Assembly: GCA_003604975.1 (NCBI GenBank)
Contig: QZIR01000010.1
Coordinates: 1 to 64,000 of the forward strand
DNA from: Desulforudis sp.
GTDB taxonomy: Bacteria; Bacillota; Desulfotomaculia; Desulfotomaculales; Desulforudaceae
Direction of reading: 5' to 3'
Length of the DNA: 64,000 nucleotides
Positions 1 through 8,252 of this stretch are shown piece after piece (position 1 is the stretch's first letter; the number at the start of each line of letters is the position of its first letter). The position numbers were made by a program, and so were the translations under genes. The notes beneath the pieces are model-generated. The model worked only from the letters and a program-made list of their open reading frames with translations, searched no databases and was not told where the DNA came from.

Positions 1-1
1 C

Positions 2-1345
2 GGGGGGAGGGGGATGGCGCCGCGGCTACGCGCGTTGGCCGGTCAACTGGCCGACTACGACCTCACCGAACTTCCCGGACTCGACGATCTGCACGCCCCC
101 ACCGGACCGATCAGGCAGGCTGAGGCGCTGGCCGCTGATCTGTACGGTGCGGACGCGAGCTTCTTCCTGGTCAACGGCAGCACGGCCGGAATTCAGGCGA
201 TGATGCTGGCGCAGTTGCGCCCGGGTGAGAAGGTGATCCTGCCCCGGAACATCCACCGGGCAGTGGTGGCCGGTCTGGTGCTGAGCGGGGCGGAGCCGGT
301 CTACATTCCCCCGCCGTTTGACAGGGACTTCGGCGTCTGCCTGGGAATTCCGCCTGAGTTGCTGGCCCGGATCGTTCGGGAGCACCCGGACGCACGGGCT
401 GTCTTGCTGGTACATCCGAATTACTTCGGGGTGGCCGGGGTGACCGCCGAACACGCTGCCTTAACGACCGGGGCGGATATGGGCCTGCTGGTGGACGAGG
501 CACACGGGGCCCATCTGCCCTTTCAGCCCGGTCTGCCGCAGCCGGCCCTGGCCTCGGGCGCGGACGCCGCGGTACAGAGCACGCACAAGATGGGCGGCAG
601 TCTGACCCAGACCGCCCTGTTACACTTAAAGGGGGATCGGCTGAATCCGGACGCGGTACGCCGGGTCCTGAGGCTGTTACAGTCGTCCTCCCCGTCCTAC
701 CCGCTAATGGCTTCACTCGACCTGACCCGCCGCCGGCTGGCCCGGCAGGGGGGTCGGATCGTGGGCCGGATGGTGGAACTGGCCGGCGAATTACGCCTCG
801 GGCTAGAGGGCGCCGGATTTCCGGTGCTGGATGCCGATATGGGCCAGGATTCCACCAAGATACTGGTCTCATTGCGCGAAACGGGCCGGACCGGTCTGGA
901 AGCGGCGCGCCTGCTCCGTCACCGTCACCGGATCCAGGTAGAACTGGCCGATCCGTCGAACATCCTTTTTGTGATCGGGTCGGGTGCCACCCGAGAGGGG
1001 ATCCGGCGGCTGCTTCGGGCGATGGTCTCTCTGGTGGTACGAAGGCCAACGGTCTCCCGGGGGAAGCCCACGGTACCGGGCGGACCGCCCCCGATTCCGC
1101 ACCGGGTACTTACTCCACGAGAGGCATTTACCGCTGTGTCCGTTACTATTCATTTGACCCAGTCCGGGGGCCGGGTGGCCGCCGAAACCGTTACGGTAAC
1201 CCCTCCAGGGATCCCGTTGGTAATTATGGGCGAAAAAATCACTCCGGAAATGATAGAATATATCTTGGAGGTTCGTGCCAGCGGGCTGCCGCTAACAGCG
1301 AGCGATCCGAGCGGGGACACGCTTCGGGTCGTCGCGGAAAGGTGA
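2..1345 (+). CDS. Orn/Lys/Arg decarboxylase-like PLP enzyme (YaaO/SpeA family), 5' end cut by window
   Basis: This is a fold-type I PLP enzyme of the Orn/Lys/Arg decarboxylase family. The frame is open to the left window edge: the four codons before the first Met (Gly-Gly-Arg-Gly) fit the family's conserved HVPGHKGGRG entry, so the N-terminus lies outside. The Schiff-base lysine is in STHKMGGS (residue 192 counted from the Met at 14), preceded by the DEAHGAH segment typical of the PLP pocket. The C-terminal third is the family's small domain. It sits 4 bp before tmk, as yaaO does in Bacilli. Substrate (arginine, lysine or ornithine) cannot be assigned from sequence. Confidence 0.88.
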   Translation, partial: GGRGMAPRLRALAGQLADYDLTELPGLDDLHAPTGPIRQAEALAADLYGADASFFLVNGSTAGIQAMMLAQLRPGEKVILPRNIHRAVVAGLVLSGAEPVYIPPPFDRDFGVCLGIPPELLARIVREHPDARAVLLVHPNYFGVAGVTAEHAALTTGADMGLLVDEAHGAHLPFQPGLPQPALASGADAAVQSTHKMGGSLTQTALLHLKGDRLNPDAVRRVLRLLQSSSPSYPLMASLDLTRRRLARQGGRIVGRMVELAGELRLGLEGAGFPVLDADMGQDSTKILVSLRETGRTGLEAARLLRHRHRIQVELADPSNILFVIGSGATREGIRRLLRAMVSLVVRRPTVSRGKPTVPGGPPPIPHRVLTPREAFTAVSVTIHLTQSGGRVAAETVTVTPPGIPLVIMGEKITPEMIEYILEVRASGLPLTASDPSGDTLRVVAER

Positions 1346-1349
1346 TCGG

Positions 1350-1970
1350 ATGACGTTTATCGTCTTTGAGGGTGTCGACGGGGTGGGGAAGACCACCCAG
1401 ATCCGTCTTTTGCGGGACAGGCTCTCTGCCGTCGGGCTCCGGGTTCTGGTGACCAGGGAGCCCGGGGGTACCAGGCTGGGCGAGATTATCCGGGGGGTGT
1501 TACTGGACCCGGCCCACTCGGAAATGGCCTCCGAAACGGAGAGCCTGCTTTACGTGGCCGCCCGTGCCCAGTTCGTACGCGAGGTGGTCCGGCCGGCGCT
1601 GACCGACGGGATGGTGGTCTTAAGCGACCGTTTTGCCGATTCGACGCTGGCCTACCAGGGGTACGGCCGCGGACTCGATGTGGGACGGCTGCGGGAGATC
1701 AACCGGTTGGCCACCGCCGGCCTTCACCCGACACTTACGGTTCTGCTGGACCTGCCGATCGAGGCGGCCCTAGCGCGTACGGGCACAAAAGGCCGTGATC
1801 GCCTGGAGCGGGAAACCGGTGATTTCTATCAGCGGGTGCGGGACGGCTATCTGACCTTAGCCGCCGTCAACCCGGAGCGGTATCTGGTGCTTCCCGCGGG
1901 AGATCCGCCGGAAGATTTGGCCGCGGCAGTCTGGGAGCGGGTAGGAGGGATGCTGCATCCGGTTCAGTGA
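1350..1970 (+). CDS. tmk: thymidylate kinase
   Basis: Cytosolic dTMP kinase, 206 residues, normal length. The P-loop GVDGVGKT is at residues 8-15, the DR(F/Y) motif lies in LSDRFADS near residue 92, and a basic LID segment follows TGTKGRDR. It phosphorylates dTMP to dTDP with ATP, feeding dTTP synthesis. It starts 4 bp after the decarboxylase, with AAGGTGAT as ribosome binding site, and almost touches holB, so the three are probably one operon, as in Bacilli. Confidence 0.97.
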   Translation: MTFIVFEGVDGVGKTTQIRLLRDRLSAVGLRVLVTREPGGTRLGEIIRGVLLDPAHSEMASETESLLYVAARAQFVREVVRPALTDGMVVLSDRFADSTLAYQGYGRGLDVGRLREINRLATAGLHPTLTVLLDLPIEAALARTGTKGRDRLERETGDFYQRVRDGYLTLAAVNPERYLVLPAGDPPEDLAAAVWERVGGMLHPVQ

Positions 1971-1971
1971 C

Positions 1972-2958
1972 GTGATCGGGCAGGAAACGGCCAAACGCTC
2001 TCTGTCTGGGGCCCTGGAAAGCGACCGGGTGGCTCAGGCCTACCTTTTCCACGGTCCTGAGGGTGTGGGCAAGAGCAGAATGGCCCAAGTCCTGATGCGC
2101 CGTCTGGTCTGCCGGGCGCCGAACCGTGACGGGGCCTGCGGTACCTGCCCCGACTGCCGGATGTTTGAGGCCGGAACCCATCCCGACGTGCACCGTTTGC
2201 AGAGCCCGGATGATAAATCCTTCGGGATTGACGAGGTGCGACGGCTCCAGGGGGTGCTGTCCTACACGCCGTACGGGCGCACCCACGTGAGCTGTGTGGC
2301 CCCGGCGGACAGGCTGACTATCCAGGCGGCAAACGCCTTTCTGAAGACGCTGGAGGAACCGCCCGGGAGAGCGGTGTTTATTCTGGTATCGGCCTATCCG
2401 GAGCGGATACCGCCGACCGTGCTCTCCCGTTGTGTACGGATCCCCTTCCGACGCTTGTCCCGTGAAGAAATTATTGGTAGTTTGGAAAGAATGGGATATA
2501 TGGGGCCCCAAATCCGGACGGCGGCGGCCTTGGCCGAGGGTAGCCTGGCGAAGGCCGTGGAACTGGTCTCGGGGGCGTGGAACCCCTTGGTCAGGGACGA
2601 GATGATCTCCCTGGCCGGCCGGGCAAGGTCCCTGCGAACCGTGGATATCGCGGACCTGGGCCAGGAGATGGGCTCCCGGGCCGTTCTGGAGGAGTGCTTG
2701 CGGACGCTGGTGGCCTGGTACCGCGACCTGCTGATGTGGCTTGAAACAGCGGAGGAAGCGGTTATTGTGAATGCCGACCGGCTGAGTGAGGTCCGAACGG
2801 CCGCCGAAGGCTATAGTGCCCGTGAACTGGTGCAGATCATCACCAAGGTCGAGAACGCGCTGCAAAAGCTCGGGGCCAACGGTAACCCGCGCCTGATTAT
2901 CGAGGTATTGCTGCTCAATCTCGCCACTCTACGCTCTGCGAGTTTCGGGGCCGGGTGA
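1972..2958 (+). CDS. holB: DNA polymerase III delta' subunit
   Basis: Clamp-loader delta' subunit. The Walker A motif GPEGVGKS (residues 28-35), a CxxC...CxxC zinc module near residues 48-63 and the sensor segment LSRC are visible, so this is an AAA+ clamp-loader subunit that keeps an intact P-loop. The annotated GTG lies 22 nt past the only good ribosome binding site (GGAGGG, 1944-1949). The frame continues upstream to an ATC at 1957 that sits 7 nt from that site and would give an N-terminus reading RFSDVIGQ, the family's usual opening. The true start may therefore be 1957. Confidence 0.92.
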   Translation: MIGQETAKRSLSGALESDRVAQAYLFHGPEGVGKSRMAQVLMRRLVCRAPNRDGACGTCPDCRMFEAGTHPDVHRLQSPDDKSFGIDEVRRLQGVLSYTPYGRTHVSCVAPADRLTIQAANAFLKTLEEPPGRAVFILVSAYPERIPPTVLSRCVRIPFRRLSREEIIGSLERMGYMGPQIRTAAALAEGSLAKAVELVSGAWNPLVRDEMISLAGRARSLRTVDIADLGQEMGSRAVLEECLRTLVAWYRDLLMWLETAEEAVIVNADRLSEVRTAAEGYSARELVQIITKVENALQKLGANGNPRLIIEVLLLNLATLRSASFGAG

Positions 2959-3030
2959 AGTGTTGGTTCAGCGTTTTCGGGGTTGAGTAGATGTCTTTTT
3001 GAACAGGGTTCATCGCAAGGAGGGTGACAG

Positions 3031-3855
3031 TTGACCGGACAGATGGTTGGCGTCTGCTTTAAAGCTGCCGGTAAGGTCTATTATTTTGACCCGGGTAACC
3101 TGGAGTTAAAGGTTGGCGACGGGGTGATTGTGGAAACGGTTCGTGGCCTGGAATTTGGCACCGTGGTTACCGGACCTTTACCCCACAAGGGTGAGGAACA
3201 GGAACAGGCCCTAAAACCGGTAATCCGGAAAACGGACGAGGATGACCGGAAACGGATGGAGGAACTACGCGCCAAGGAGAAGCACGCCTTCAAGGTGTGT
3301 GTGGACAAGGTAGCCGCCCACGGGTTACCGATGAAGGTCGTGAGCGTTGATTATACCTTTGACGGGAACAAGATCGTCTTCTACTTCACGGCCGAGGGGC
3401 GGATCGACTTCCGTGAATTGGTTCGCGATCTGGCGGCCGTCTTTCGTACTCGCATCGAACTCCGGCAGATCGGGGTGCGGGACGAGGCCAAGATGGTGGG
3501 CGGCCTGGGGGGTTGCGGTCGGGAATTGTGCTGCGGCAGCTGGCTGCGGGAATTTACGCCCGTGTCCATCCGGATGGCTAAGGATCAGAACCTGTCCCTG
3601 AACCCCGCCAAGATTTCGGGGATCTGTGGCCGCCTGATGTGCTGCCTGAAGTACGAAAACGACACCTACGAGGACGCCCGGAAAGGGTTCCCGAACGTGG
3701 GGAGCACGGTGGTGACTCCCAAGGGAGAGGGTAAAGTAACCGGGATCAACATCCTGAAATCGATTCTGACCGTTGAACTCAAGAACCCCAAGGTGCAGGA
3801 AGAGTTTAAGCTGAACGAGATCAAGACCTGCTGCTGTTCCAGGAAGCGGGGATAA
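3031..3855 (+). CDS. ricT: PSP1-domain protein RicT/YaaT
   Basis: PSP1-family protein of 274 residues, orthologous in order and sequence to B. subtilis YaaT (RicT). In Bacillus it belongs to the Ric complex, which binds Fe-S clusters, stimulates RNase Y maturation of mRNA and promotes Spo0A phosphorylation. The conserved cysteine clusters GCGRELCCG and CGRLMCC lie around residues 166-210 and are the expected cluster ligands. It starts at TTG with the strong site AAGGAGGGTGA directly upstream. The next gene, rsmI, begins 2 bp after its stop. Confidence 0.93.
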   Translation: MTGQMVGVCFKAAGKVYYFDPGNLELKVGDGVIVETVRGLEFGTVVTGPLPHKGEEQEQALKPVIRKTDEDDRKRMEELRAKEKHAFKVCVDKVAAHGLPMKVVSVDYTFDGNKIVFYFTAEGRIDFRELVRDLAAVFRTRIELRQIGVRDEAKMVGGLGGCGRELCCGSWLREFTPVSIRMAKDQNLSLNPAKISGICGRLMCCLKYENDTYEDARKGFPNVGSTVVTPKGEGKVTGINILKSILTVELKNPKVQEEFKLNEIKTCCCSRKRG

Positions 3856-3857
3856 CT

Positions 3858-4697
3858 GTGACGGCAGGGACGCTTTTCGTCTGCGGCACCCCCATTGGTA
3901 ACCTGGAGGACGCCAGCCACCGCTTGCTTCGGATCCTGGGCGAGGTTGACCTGATCGCTGCCGAAGACACGCGGCACACCCGCAAGCTTTTGTCCCACTT
4001 CGGCATCCGCACACCGCTGACCAGTTTTCACGCCTATTCCGAAAAGGGCAAGGCCGAAACCTTAATGGCCGCGCTGCGCCAGGGGAAAACGGTGGCGCTG
4101 GTGTCTGATGCGGGAATGCCGGCCATCTCCGATCCCGGGGGGCCGCTGATCGCCGAGGTCCTGGCGGCCGGCCTGCCGGTGGAGGTCATTCCCGGCCCGA
4201 GCGCCCTGCTGACCGCACTCCTGCTCTCCGGCCTGCAGTCCGACCGGTTCGTGTTCGAAGGATTTGTACCGCGCAAGGGGCGCCGCAAGACCTTCGAGCG
4301 CTGGCGGGACGAAGAGCGGACGATCATCTTCTACGAATCACCATACCGGGTACTGGGTACCCTCCGGGAAATTCGGGAGACCCTGGGTGACCGGCGTGTC
4401 GCCGTATGCCGGGAACTGACCAAGAAGTTCGAAGAGGTCTTTCGCGGCCCGGTCTCTGACGCGTTGGCCCACTTCGAGGCCAAAACGCCGAAGGGTGAGT
4501 TCACGCTTGTGCTCGAGGGTGCTGTAGAGAAGGTCCAGGAAACGGTCCAGGTTCCGGTGGATCCAGAGTTACGGTCGGCCTTCGACGCACTGGTGGAGAA
4601 CGGCGCCGACCGGCGCGCCGCCGTTAAGGAACTGGCGAGTCGTTACAGACTGCGCCGGCGCGAGGTTTACGACGCCCTGTTCAAGAACGGCAAATAA
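3858..4697 (+). CDS. rsmI: 16S rRNA (cytidine-2'-O)-methyltransferase RsmI
   Basis: SAM-dependent tetrapyrrole-methylase-fold enzyme that 2'-O-methylates C1402 of 16S rRNA. Visible marks are the GTPIGNLED start, the AAEDTRHTRKLL segment, ISDPGGPL and the PGPSALL loop typical of the family. It has 279 residues, normal length, with a GTG start. It is coupled to ricT (2-bp gap) and is followed by a small GC-rich hairpin, so it probably ends the tmk-rsmI operon. Confidence 0.95.
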   Translation: MTAGTLFVCGTPIGNLEDASHRLLRILGEVDLIAAEDTRHTRKLLSHFGIRTPLTSFHAYSEKGKAETLMAALRQGKTVALVSDAGMPAISDPGGPLIAEVLAAGLPVEVIPGPSALLTALLLSGLQSDRFVFEGFVPRKGRRKTFERWRDEERTIIFYESPYRVLGTLREIRETLGDRRVAVCRELTKKFEEVFRGPVSDALAHFEAKTPKGEFTLVLEGAVEKVQETVQVPVDPELRSAFDALVENGADRRAAVKELASRYRLRRREVYDALFKNGK

Positions 4698-4701
4698 CAA
4701 A

Positions 4702-4737
4702 GAGGCCAAAACGGCCTCCTGTGAATGGTTAACCTTT
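4702..4737 (+). terminator. probable intrinsic terminator after rsmI
   Basis: GAGGCC (4702-4707) pairs with GGCCTC (4713-4718) across a short A-rich loop. The T-rich stretch starts only about 15 nt later, so termination may be weak. It lies between convergent rsmI and abrB-like genes. Confidence 0.45.
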
Positions 4738-4789
4738 TCTGTTTTCTCCAAGGCGCTAGCTTATGATGCTCGATCTGTTGGCCCTATGA

Positions 4790-5044
4790 CTAGATAGCCT
4801 GGGCCTTTTCAAACATCGCAATGGCGCATTCGCGACAGACTAGCTTGCCGCGGTAGTGCTGGACATCACCGGCGTTACCACAGAAGACGCAGGCGGGCTC
4901 GTACTTACGAAGGATGATCTTCTCCGCATCGACGTAAATCTCCAACGCGTCCTTTTCCTCGATGCCGAGCGTCCGTCTGAGTTCGATCGGTATAACCACC
5001 CGTCCGAGCTCGTCCACCTTCCGGACAATACCTGTCGATTTCAT
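4790..5044 (-). CDS. AbrB/SpoVT-type transition-state regulator with C-terminal zinc knuckle
   Basis: Small DNA-binding regulator of 84 residues. Residues 2-47 form the swapped-hairpin AbrB domain (STGIVRKVDELGRVVIP), almost the same opening as SpoVT at 34522. The C-terminus carries two cysteine pairs, CVFC and CREC, that look like a zinc ribbon and are absent from B. subtilis AbrB. It is divergent from metG, the position of abrB in Bacilli. It probably controls stationary-phase or sporulation entry, by analogy only. Confidence 0.9.
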   Translation of the reverse strand: MKSTGIVRKVDELGRVVIPIELRRTLGIEEKDALEIYVDAEKIILRKYEPACVFCGNAGDVQHYRGKLVCRECAIAMFEKAQAI

Positions 5045-5105
5045 TTAATGCAGCTCCTCCTCCCAAATATCTGTTCGACAGAATAAAACAAAATTGCGCA
5101 AGTAA

Positions 5106-5134
5106 ATGGTACCAAGCATACCAGTATAAGTCAA
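5106..5134 (-). promoter_or_regulatory. sigma-A-type promoter of the abrB-like gene
   Basis: On the minus strand, TTGACT (5134-5129) is followed after 17 bp by TACCAT (5111-5106), about 60 bp upstream of the start codon at 5044. Confidence 0.55.
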
Positions 5135-5194
5135 CAGGTTTTTCTAAGATTTTAGCAAAAAATGTTATCCCCTTCAGAGTCAAGGCGACACAAC

Positions 5195-5224
5195 TTGACA
5201 CATTGCTAATTGCTGGATTAAAAT
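5195..5224 (+). promoter_or_regulatory. sigma-A-type promoter of metG
   Basis: TTGACA (5195-5200) and TAAAAT (5219-5224) are separated by 18 bp. This promoter lies inside the longest open frame of metG, which argues for the shorter TTG start at 5263. Confidence 0.65.
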
Positions 5225-5262
5225 TGTCGGTAACTCCGACAAGAGAAGGAAGGGACAGGGAC

Positions 5263-6807
5263 TTGGGGAAACCTACGTTCTACATCACCACCCCCATCTA
5301 TTACCCCAGTGACAATCTCCATATCGGTCACGCCTATACAACCGTAGCCGCCGACACCGTCGCGCGGTTCAAACGTTTAACCGGGCATGACGTCTGGTTT
5401 CTGACCGGTTCGGACGAACACGGGCAGAAGATCGAGCGCATGGCCAGGGCCAACAACCAGGAGCCGCAGGCCTACGTAGATAAGATCGTCGCGGGCTTCA
5501 AGGAACTCTGGTCCAAGCTGGATGTGGAGTACTCTGATTTTATCCGGACTTCCGAGGACCGGCACAAGAAGGTCGTCTCCGAGATTTTTGCCCGGCTTTA
5601 TGAGCAGGGCGACATCTATAAGGCCACCTATGAAGGGTTATACTGTACTCCCTGCGAGGCCTTCTGGACCGAGCGGCAGCTTGTGGAGGGCAACTGCCCG
5701 GACTGTAACCGCGGGGTCGAGCTCCTGCAGGAGGAGAGCTACTTCTTCCGCCAGTCCAAGTACGCGGACCGTCTGCTCGAATACATCGATCAGCACCCCG
5801 GCTTTATCCAGCCGGTCTCCAGGCGGAACGAGGTCGTCAGCTTCATCAAAATGGGGCTCGAGGACCTCTGTGTTTCCCGCACCACCTTCGACTGGGGGAT
5901 CAAGGTTCCCTTCGACCCGAAACACGTCATCTACGTCTGGGTGGACGCTCTGACCAACTATATATCGGCCTTGGGCTACGGCACTGAGAATGATGAACTC
6001 TTCCGGCGCTACTGGCCGGCCGACATTCATCTGGTGGGCAAGGACATCGTCCGCTTCCACTGCATCATCTGGCCGATTCTCCTGATGGCCGCCGGGATCG
6101 ATCTGCCCAAACGGGTCATCGGCCACGGCTGGCTGCTAATGGAGAGCGGCAAGATGTCCAAGTCCAAGGGCAACGTGATTGATCCCCTGGTCCTGATCGA
6201 CAAGTACGGGGTTGACGCCATCCGTTACTACCTGCTGCGGGAACTGCCCTTCGGGGCTGACGGCTATTATTCTGAGGACAATCTGGTCTTTAGGACCAAC
6301 GTGGACCTGGCCAACGATCTGGGTAACCTGCTCAGCCGAACCACCGCCATGATAAACAAGTACTTTGACGGGCGAATTCCCCAGCCCGGGTCGGCCACGG
6401 CACTGGACCAGGAACTGATCGACCTGGCGCTGCAGACTCCCGCCGAGGTCGAACGGCTGGTCGACGCCTTCGAGTTGTCTAATGCGCTGGTGGCCATCGG
6501 CCGCCTGGTGGCCCGGGCGAACAAGTACATCGAGGAGACCTCTCCCTGGACAATGGCCAAGGACCCGGATGAGCACGATCAACTGGCCACGGTGATGTAC
6601 AACCTGGCCGAGTCCTACCGGATGGCTACGGTCATGCTAACCGCCTTCATGCCGGGCTTCCCGGCGCGGGTCTGGGCCCAACTCGGGATCAGCGACCGTA
6701 GCGACCTGCACACCTGGGAGTCGTTGACCTGGGGGCGGATCCCGCCCGGAACGGAGATCTCACGGGGACAGCCTCTGTTCCCGCGGATTGAGACGGAGAA
6801 GAAGTAG
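5263..6807 (+). CDS. metG: methionyl-tRNA synthetase, short form
   Basis: Charges tRNA-Met and initiator tRNA. The HIGH signature is at residues 20-23 and KMSKS at 297-301. A single zinc knuckle, CTPC...CPDC, occupies the connective peptide. At 514 residues it lacks the C-terminal tRNA-binding (Trbp111-like) domain of the roughly 650-residue Bacillus enzyme. The start is taken as the TTG at 5263, preceded by AGAAGGAAGGG and giving the usual GKPTFYITTPIYYPS opening; the longer frame from 5203 would overlap the promoter. Confidence 0.96.
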   Translation: MGKPTFYITTPIYYPSDNLHIGHAYTTVAADTVARFKRLTGHDVWFLTGSDEHGQKIERMARANNQEPQAYVDKIVAGFKELWSKLDVEYSDFIRTSEDRHKKVVSEIFARLYEQGDIYKATYEGLYCTPCEAFWTERQLVEGNCPDCNRGVELLQEESYFFRQSKYADRLLEYIDQHPGFIQPVSRRNEVVSFIKMGLEDLCVSRTTFDWGIKVPFDPKHVIYVWVDALTNYISALGYGTENDELFRRYWPADIHLVGKDIVRFHCIIWPILLMAAGIDLPKRVIGHGWLLMESGKMSKSKGNVIDPLVLIDKYGVDAIRYYLLRELPFGADGYYSEDNLVFRTNVDLANDLGNLLSRTTAMINKYFDGRIPQPGSATALDQELIDLALQTPAEVERLVDAFELSNALVAIGRLVARANKYIEETSPWTMAKDPDEHDQLATVMYNLAESYRMATVMLTAFMPGFPARVWAQLGISDRSDLHTWESLTWGRIPPGTEISRGQPLFPRIETEKK

Positions 6808-6811
6808 CAGA

Positions 6812-7570
6812 ATGCTTATTGATACCCATGCTCACCTTGACCATGAACGCTTTGACGGCGAGCGGGAGACCGTAATCGCCCGGGCGGAAGCAGCCGGGGT
6901 GGGTTTAATCATCTGTGTCGGGAGTGACTTGGAGTCGTCCCGCAAGTCGGTTACGCTGGCCCAAGCCAACCCGGCAATCTATGCCGCGGTCGGGGTGCAC
7001 CCGCATGAGGCCGCTGCAGCGCCGCCCCATTACTTGGACGAGGTGCGCCGCCTTCTGGGAGAGCCGAGGGTGGTGGCCCTGGGGGAAATCGGGCTGGACT
7101 ACCACTACGACTTTTCACCTCGCCCGGTGCAGAGGCAGGTTTTCGAGGCGCAATTGAAACTCGCCCGGGAACTCGACTGCTCGGTGGTGATACACAGCCG
7201 GAAGGCGGATGATGACACCTACCGGATGCTGACGGAGAGCGGTGTAACCAGGGTGGTGATGCACTGCTACTCCGGCGACTGGCGACTCGCCGAGCGATAC
7301 CTCGAATTGGGGTTCTTTATATCTCTGTCAGGTGTGGTGACCTTCCCGAAAAGCACCGAGACCCGGGAAGTGGCTACGCGCCTGCCCCTTGACCGCCTGA
7401 TGCTGGAGACCGACGCGCCGTACCTGGCGCCGGTACCACGGCGGGGCCGCCGTAACGAACCGGCCTACGTGTACCATACGGCCGAGGCCGTAGCGTTGAT
7501 CCGGGGGGTTAGTCTGGATGAGATTGCCCAACAGACGACGGCCAATGTCCGGGAGTTTTTTAGGCTGTAA
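6812..7570 (+). CDS. tatD: TatD family metal-dependent DNase/hydrolase
   Basis: TIM-barrel metal-dependent hydrolase of 252 residues (YabD/TatD). The metal ligands are recognisable in DTHAHLD, GEIGLDYHYD, VIHSRKADDD and METDAPYLAP. Family members act as 3'-5' exonucleases in DNA repair and turnover. The ATG at 6812, just after the metG stop, is chosen because the protein then begins MLIDTHAH; a longer frame would overlap metG. metG-tatD adjacency is conserved in Firmicutes. Confidence 0.93.
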   Translation: MLIDTHAHLDHERFDGERETVIARAEAAGVGLIICVGSDLESSRKSVTLAQANPAIYAAVGVHPHEAAAAPPHYLDEVRRLLGEPRVVALGEIGLDYHYDFSPRPVQRQVFEAQLKLARELDCSVVIHSRKADDDTYRMLTESGVTRVVMHCYSGDWRLAERYLELGFFISLSGVVTFPKSTETREVATRLPLDRLMLETDAPYLAPVPRRGRRNEPAYVYHTAEAVALIRGVSLDEIAQQTTANVREFFRL

Positions 7571-7644
7571 GGTCCTGCCCGGTATATAAAATGATGTTAC
7601 TACATAATGAACTGATGAACACTCGGGAAGCGGGAGGTGTGGTA

Positions 7645-8172
7645 ATGGCCGATCAGGGGCTGGTAATGGTCTTTACCGGAAACGGCAAGGGAAAAACCAC
7701 GGCGGCGCTGGGGTTGGCCCTACGGGCCTGGGGTCAGGGGATGCGTGTCCTGATGCTGCAGTTCGTGAAGCGTGACGGTAACCCGGGGGAAATCAAGGCG
7801 GCGGCCCAGATGGACGGCCTGGACATCCGGCCGATGGGGGCCGGATTCGTACGCCTCGGGGATGAGGCAGCATTGGTTAAGCACCGCGAAGCGGCGGCGG
7901 GGGCACTGTCCGAGGCATGGGCTTCGGTTCGCTCGGGCGATTATGAAATGGTGATCCTGGACGAGGTCCTGTACGCGGTGAAGCTTGGGCTGATAACAGA
8001 TGCCGATGTGATCGGGCTAATGGAAGCCAAGCCGGCAGGCCTGCACCTGGTGCTTACCGGCCGTAACACTTCACCGGCGATCGTGGCCAAGGCCGACCTG
8101 GTCACGGAGATGCTGGAAGTGAAACACCACTACCAGTACGGGGTCAAGGCTCAGAAAGGCATCGAATTTTAG
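7645..8172 (+). CDS. cobO: cob(I)yrinic acid a,c-diamide adenosyltransferase
   Basis: CobO/BtuR-type corrinoid adenosyltransferase of 175 residues. It transfers adenosyl from ATP to cobalt(I) corrinoids to make adenosylcobalamin. The P-loop GNGKGKTT is at residues 12-19; VILDEVLYAVKLGLI and LTGRN are family marks. The ATG at 7645 with GGGAGGTG upstream is preferred over earlier in-frame starts. It is inserted between tatD and yabE, away from any other cobalamin gene in the window, and points to B12-dependent metabolism. Confidence 0.93.
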   Translation: MADQGLVMVFTGNGKGKTTAALGLALRAWGQGMRVLMLQFVKRDGNPGEIKAAAQMDGLDIRPMGAGFVRLGDEAALVKHREAAAGALSEAWASVRSGDYEMVILDEVLYAVKLGLITDADVIGLMEAKPAGLHLVLTGRNTSPAIVAKADLVTEMLEVKHHYQYGVKAQKGIEF

Positions 8173-8252
8173 GGGTTTTCCCCGGCTAGAAGTTATTTGG
8201 AAACAGAAGGAGTTTGGATAACCCTTGCCGAATAGAATAGATTGGTGATTAC

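Noticed and set aside
171-1049. Long minus-strand frame opposite the decarboxylase gene
   Set aside because: It is composed of Pro/Arg/Ser-rich translation typical of antisense GC-rich coding DNA and has no ribosome binding site or homology.
5203-5262. Longer metG start at 5203
   Set aside because: It overlaps the metG promoter and has no ribosome binding site, and the extra residues do not match the family.
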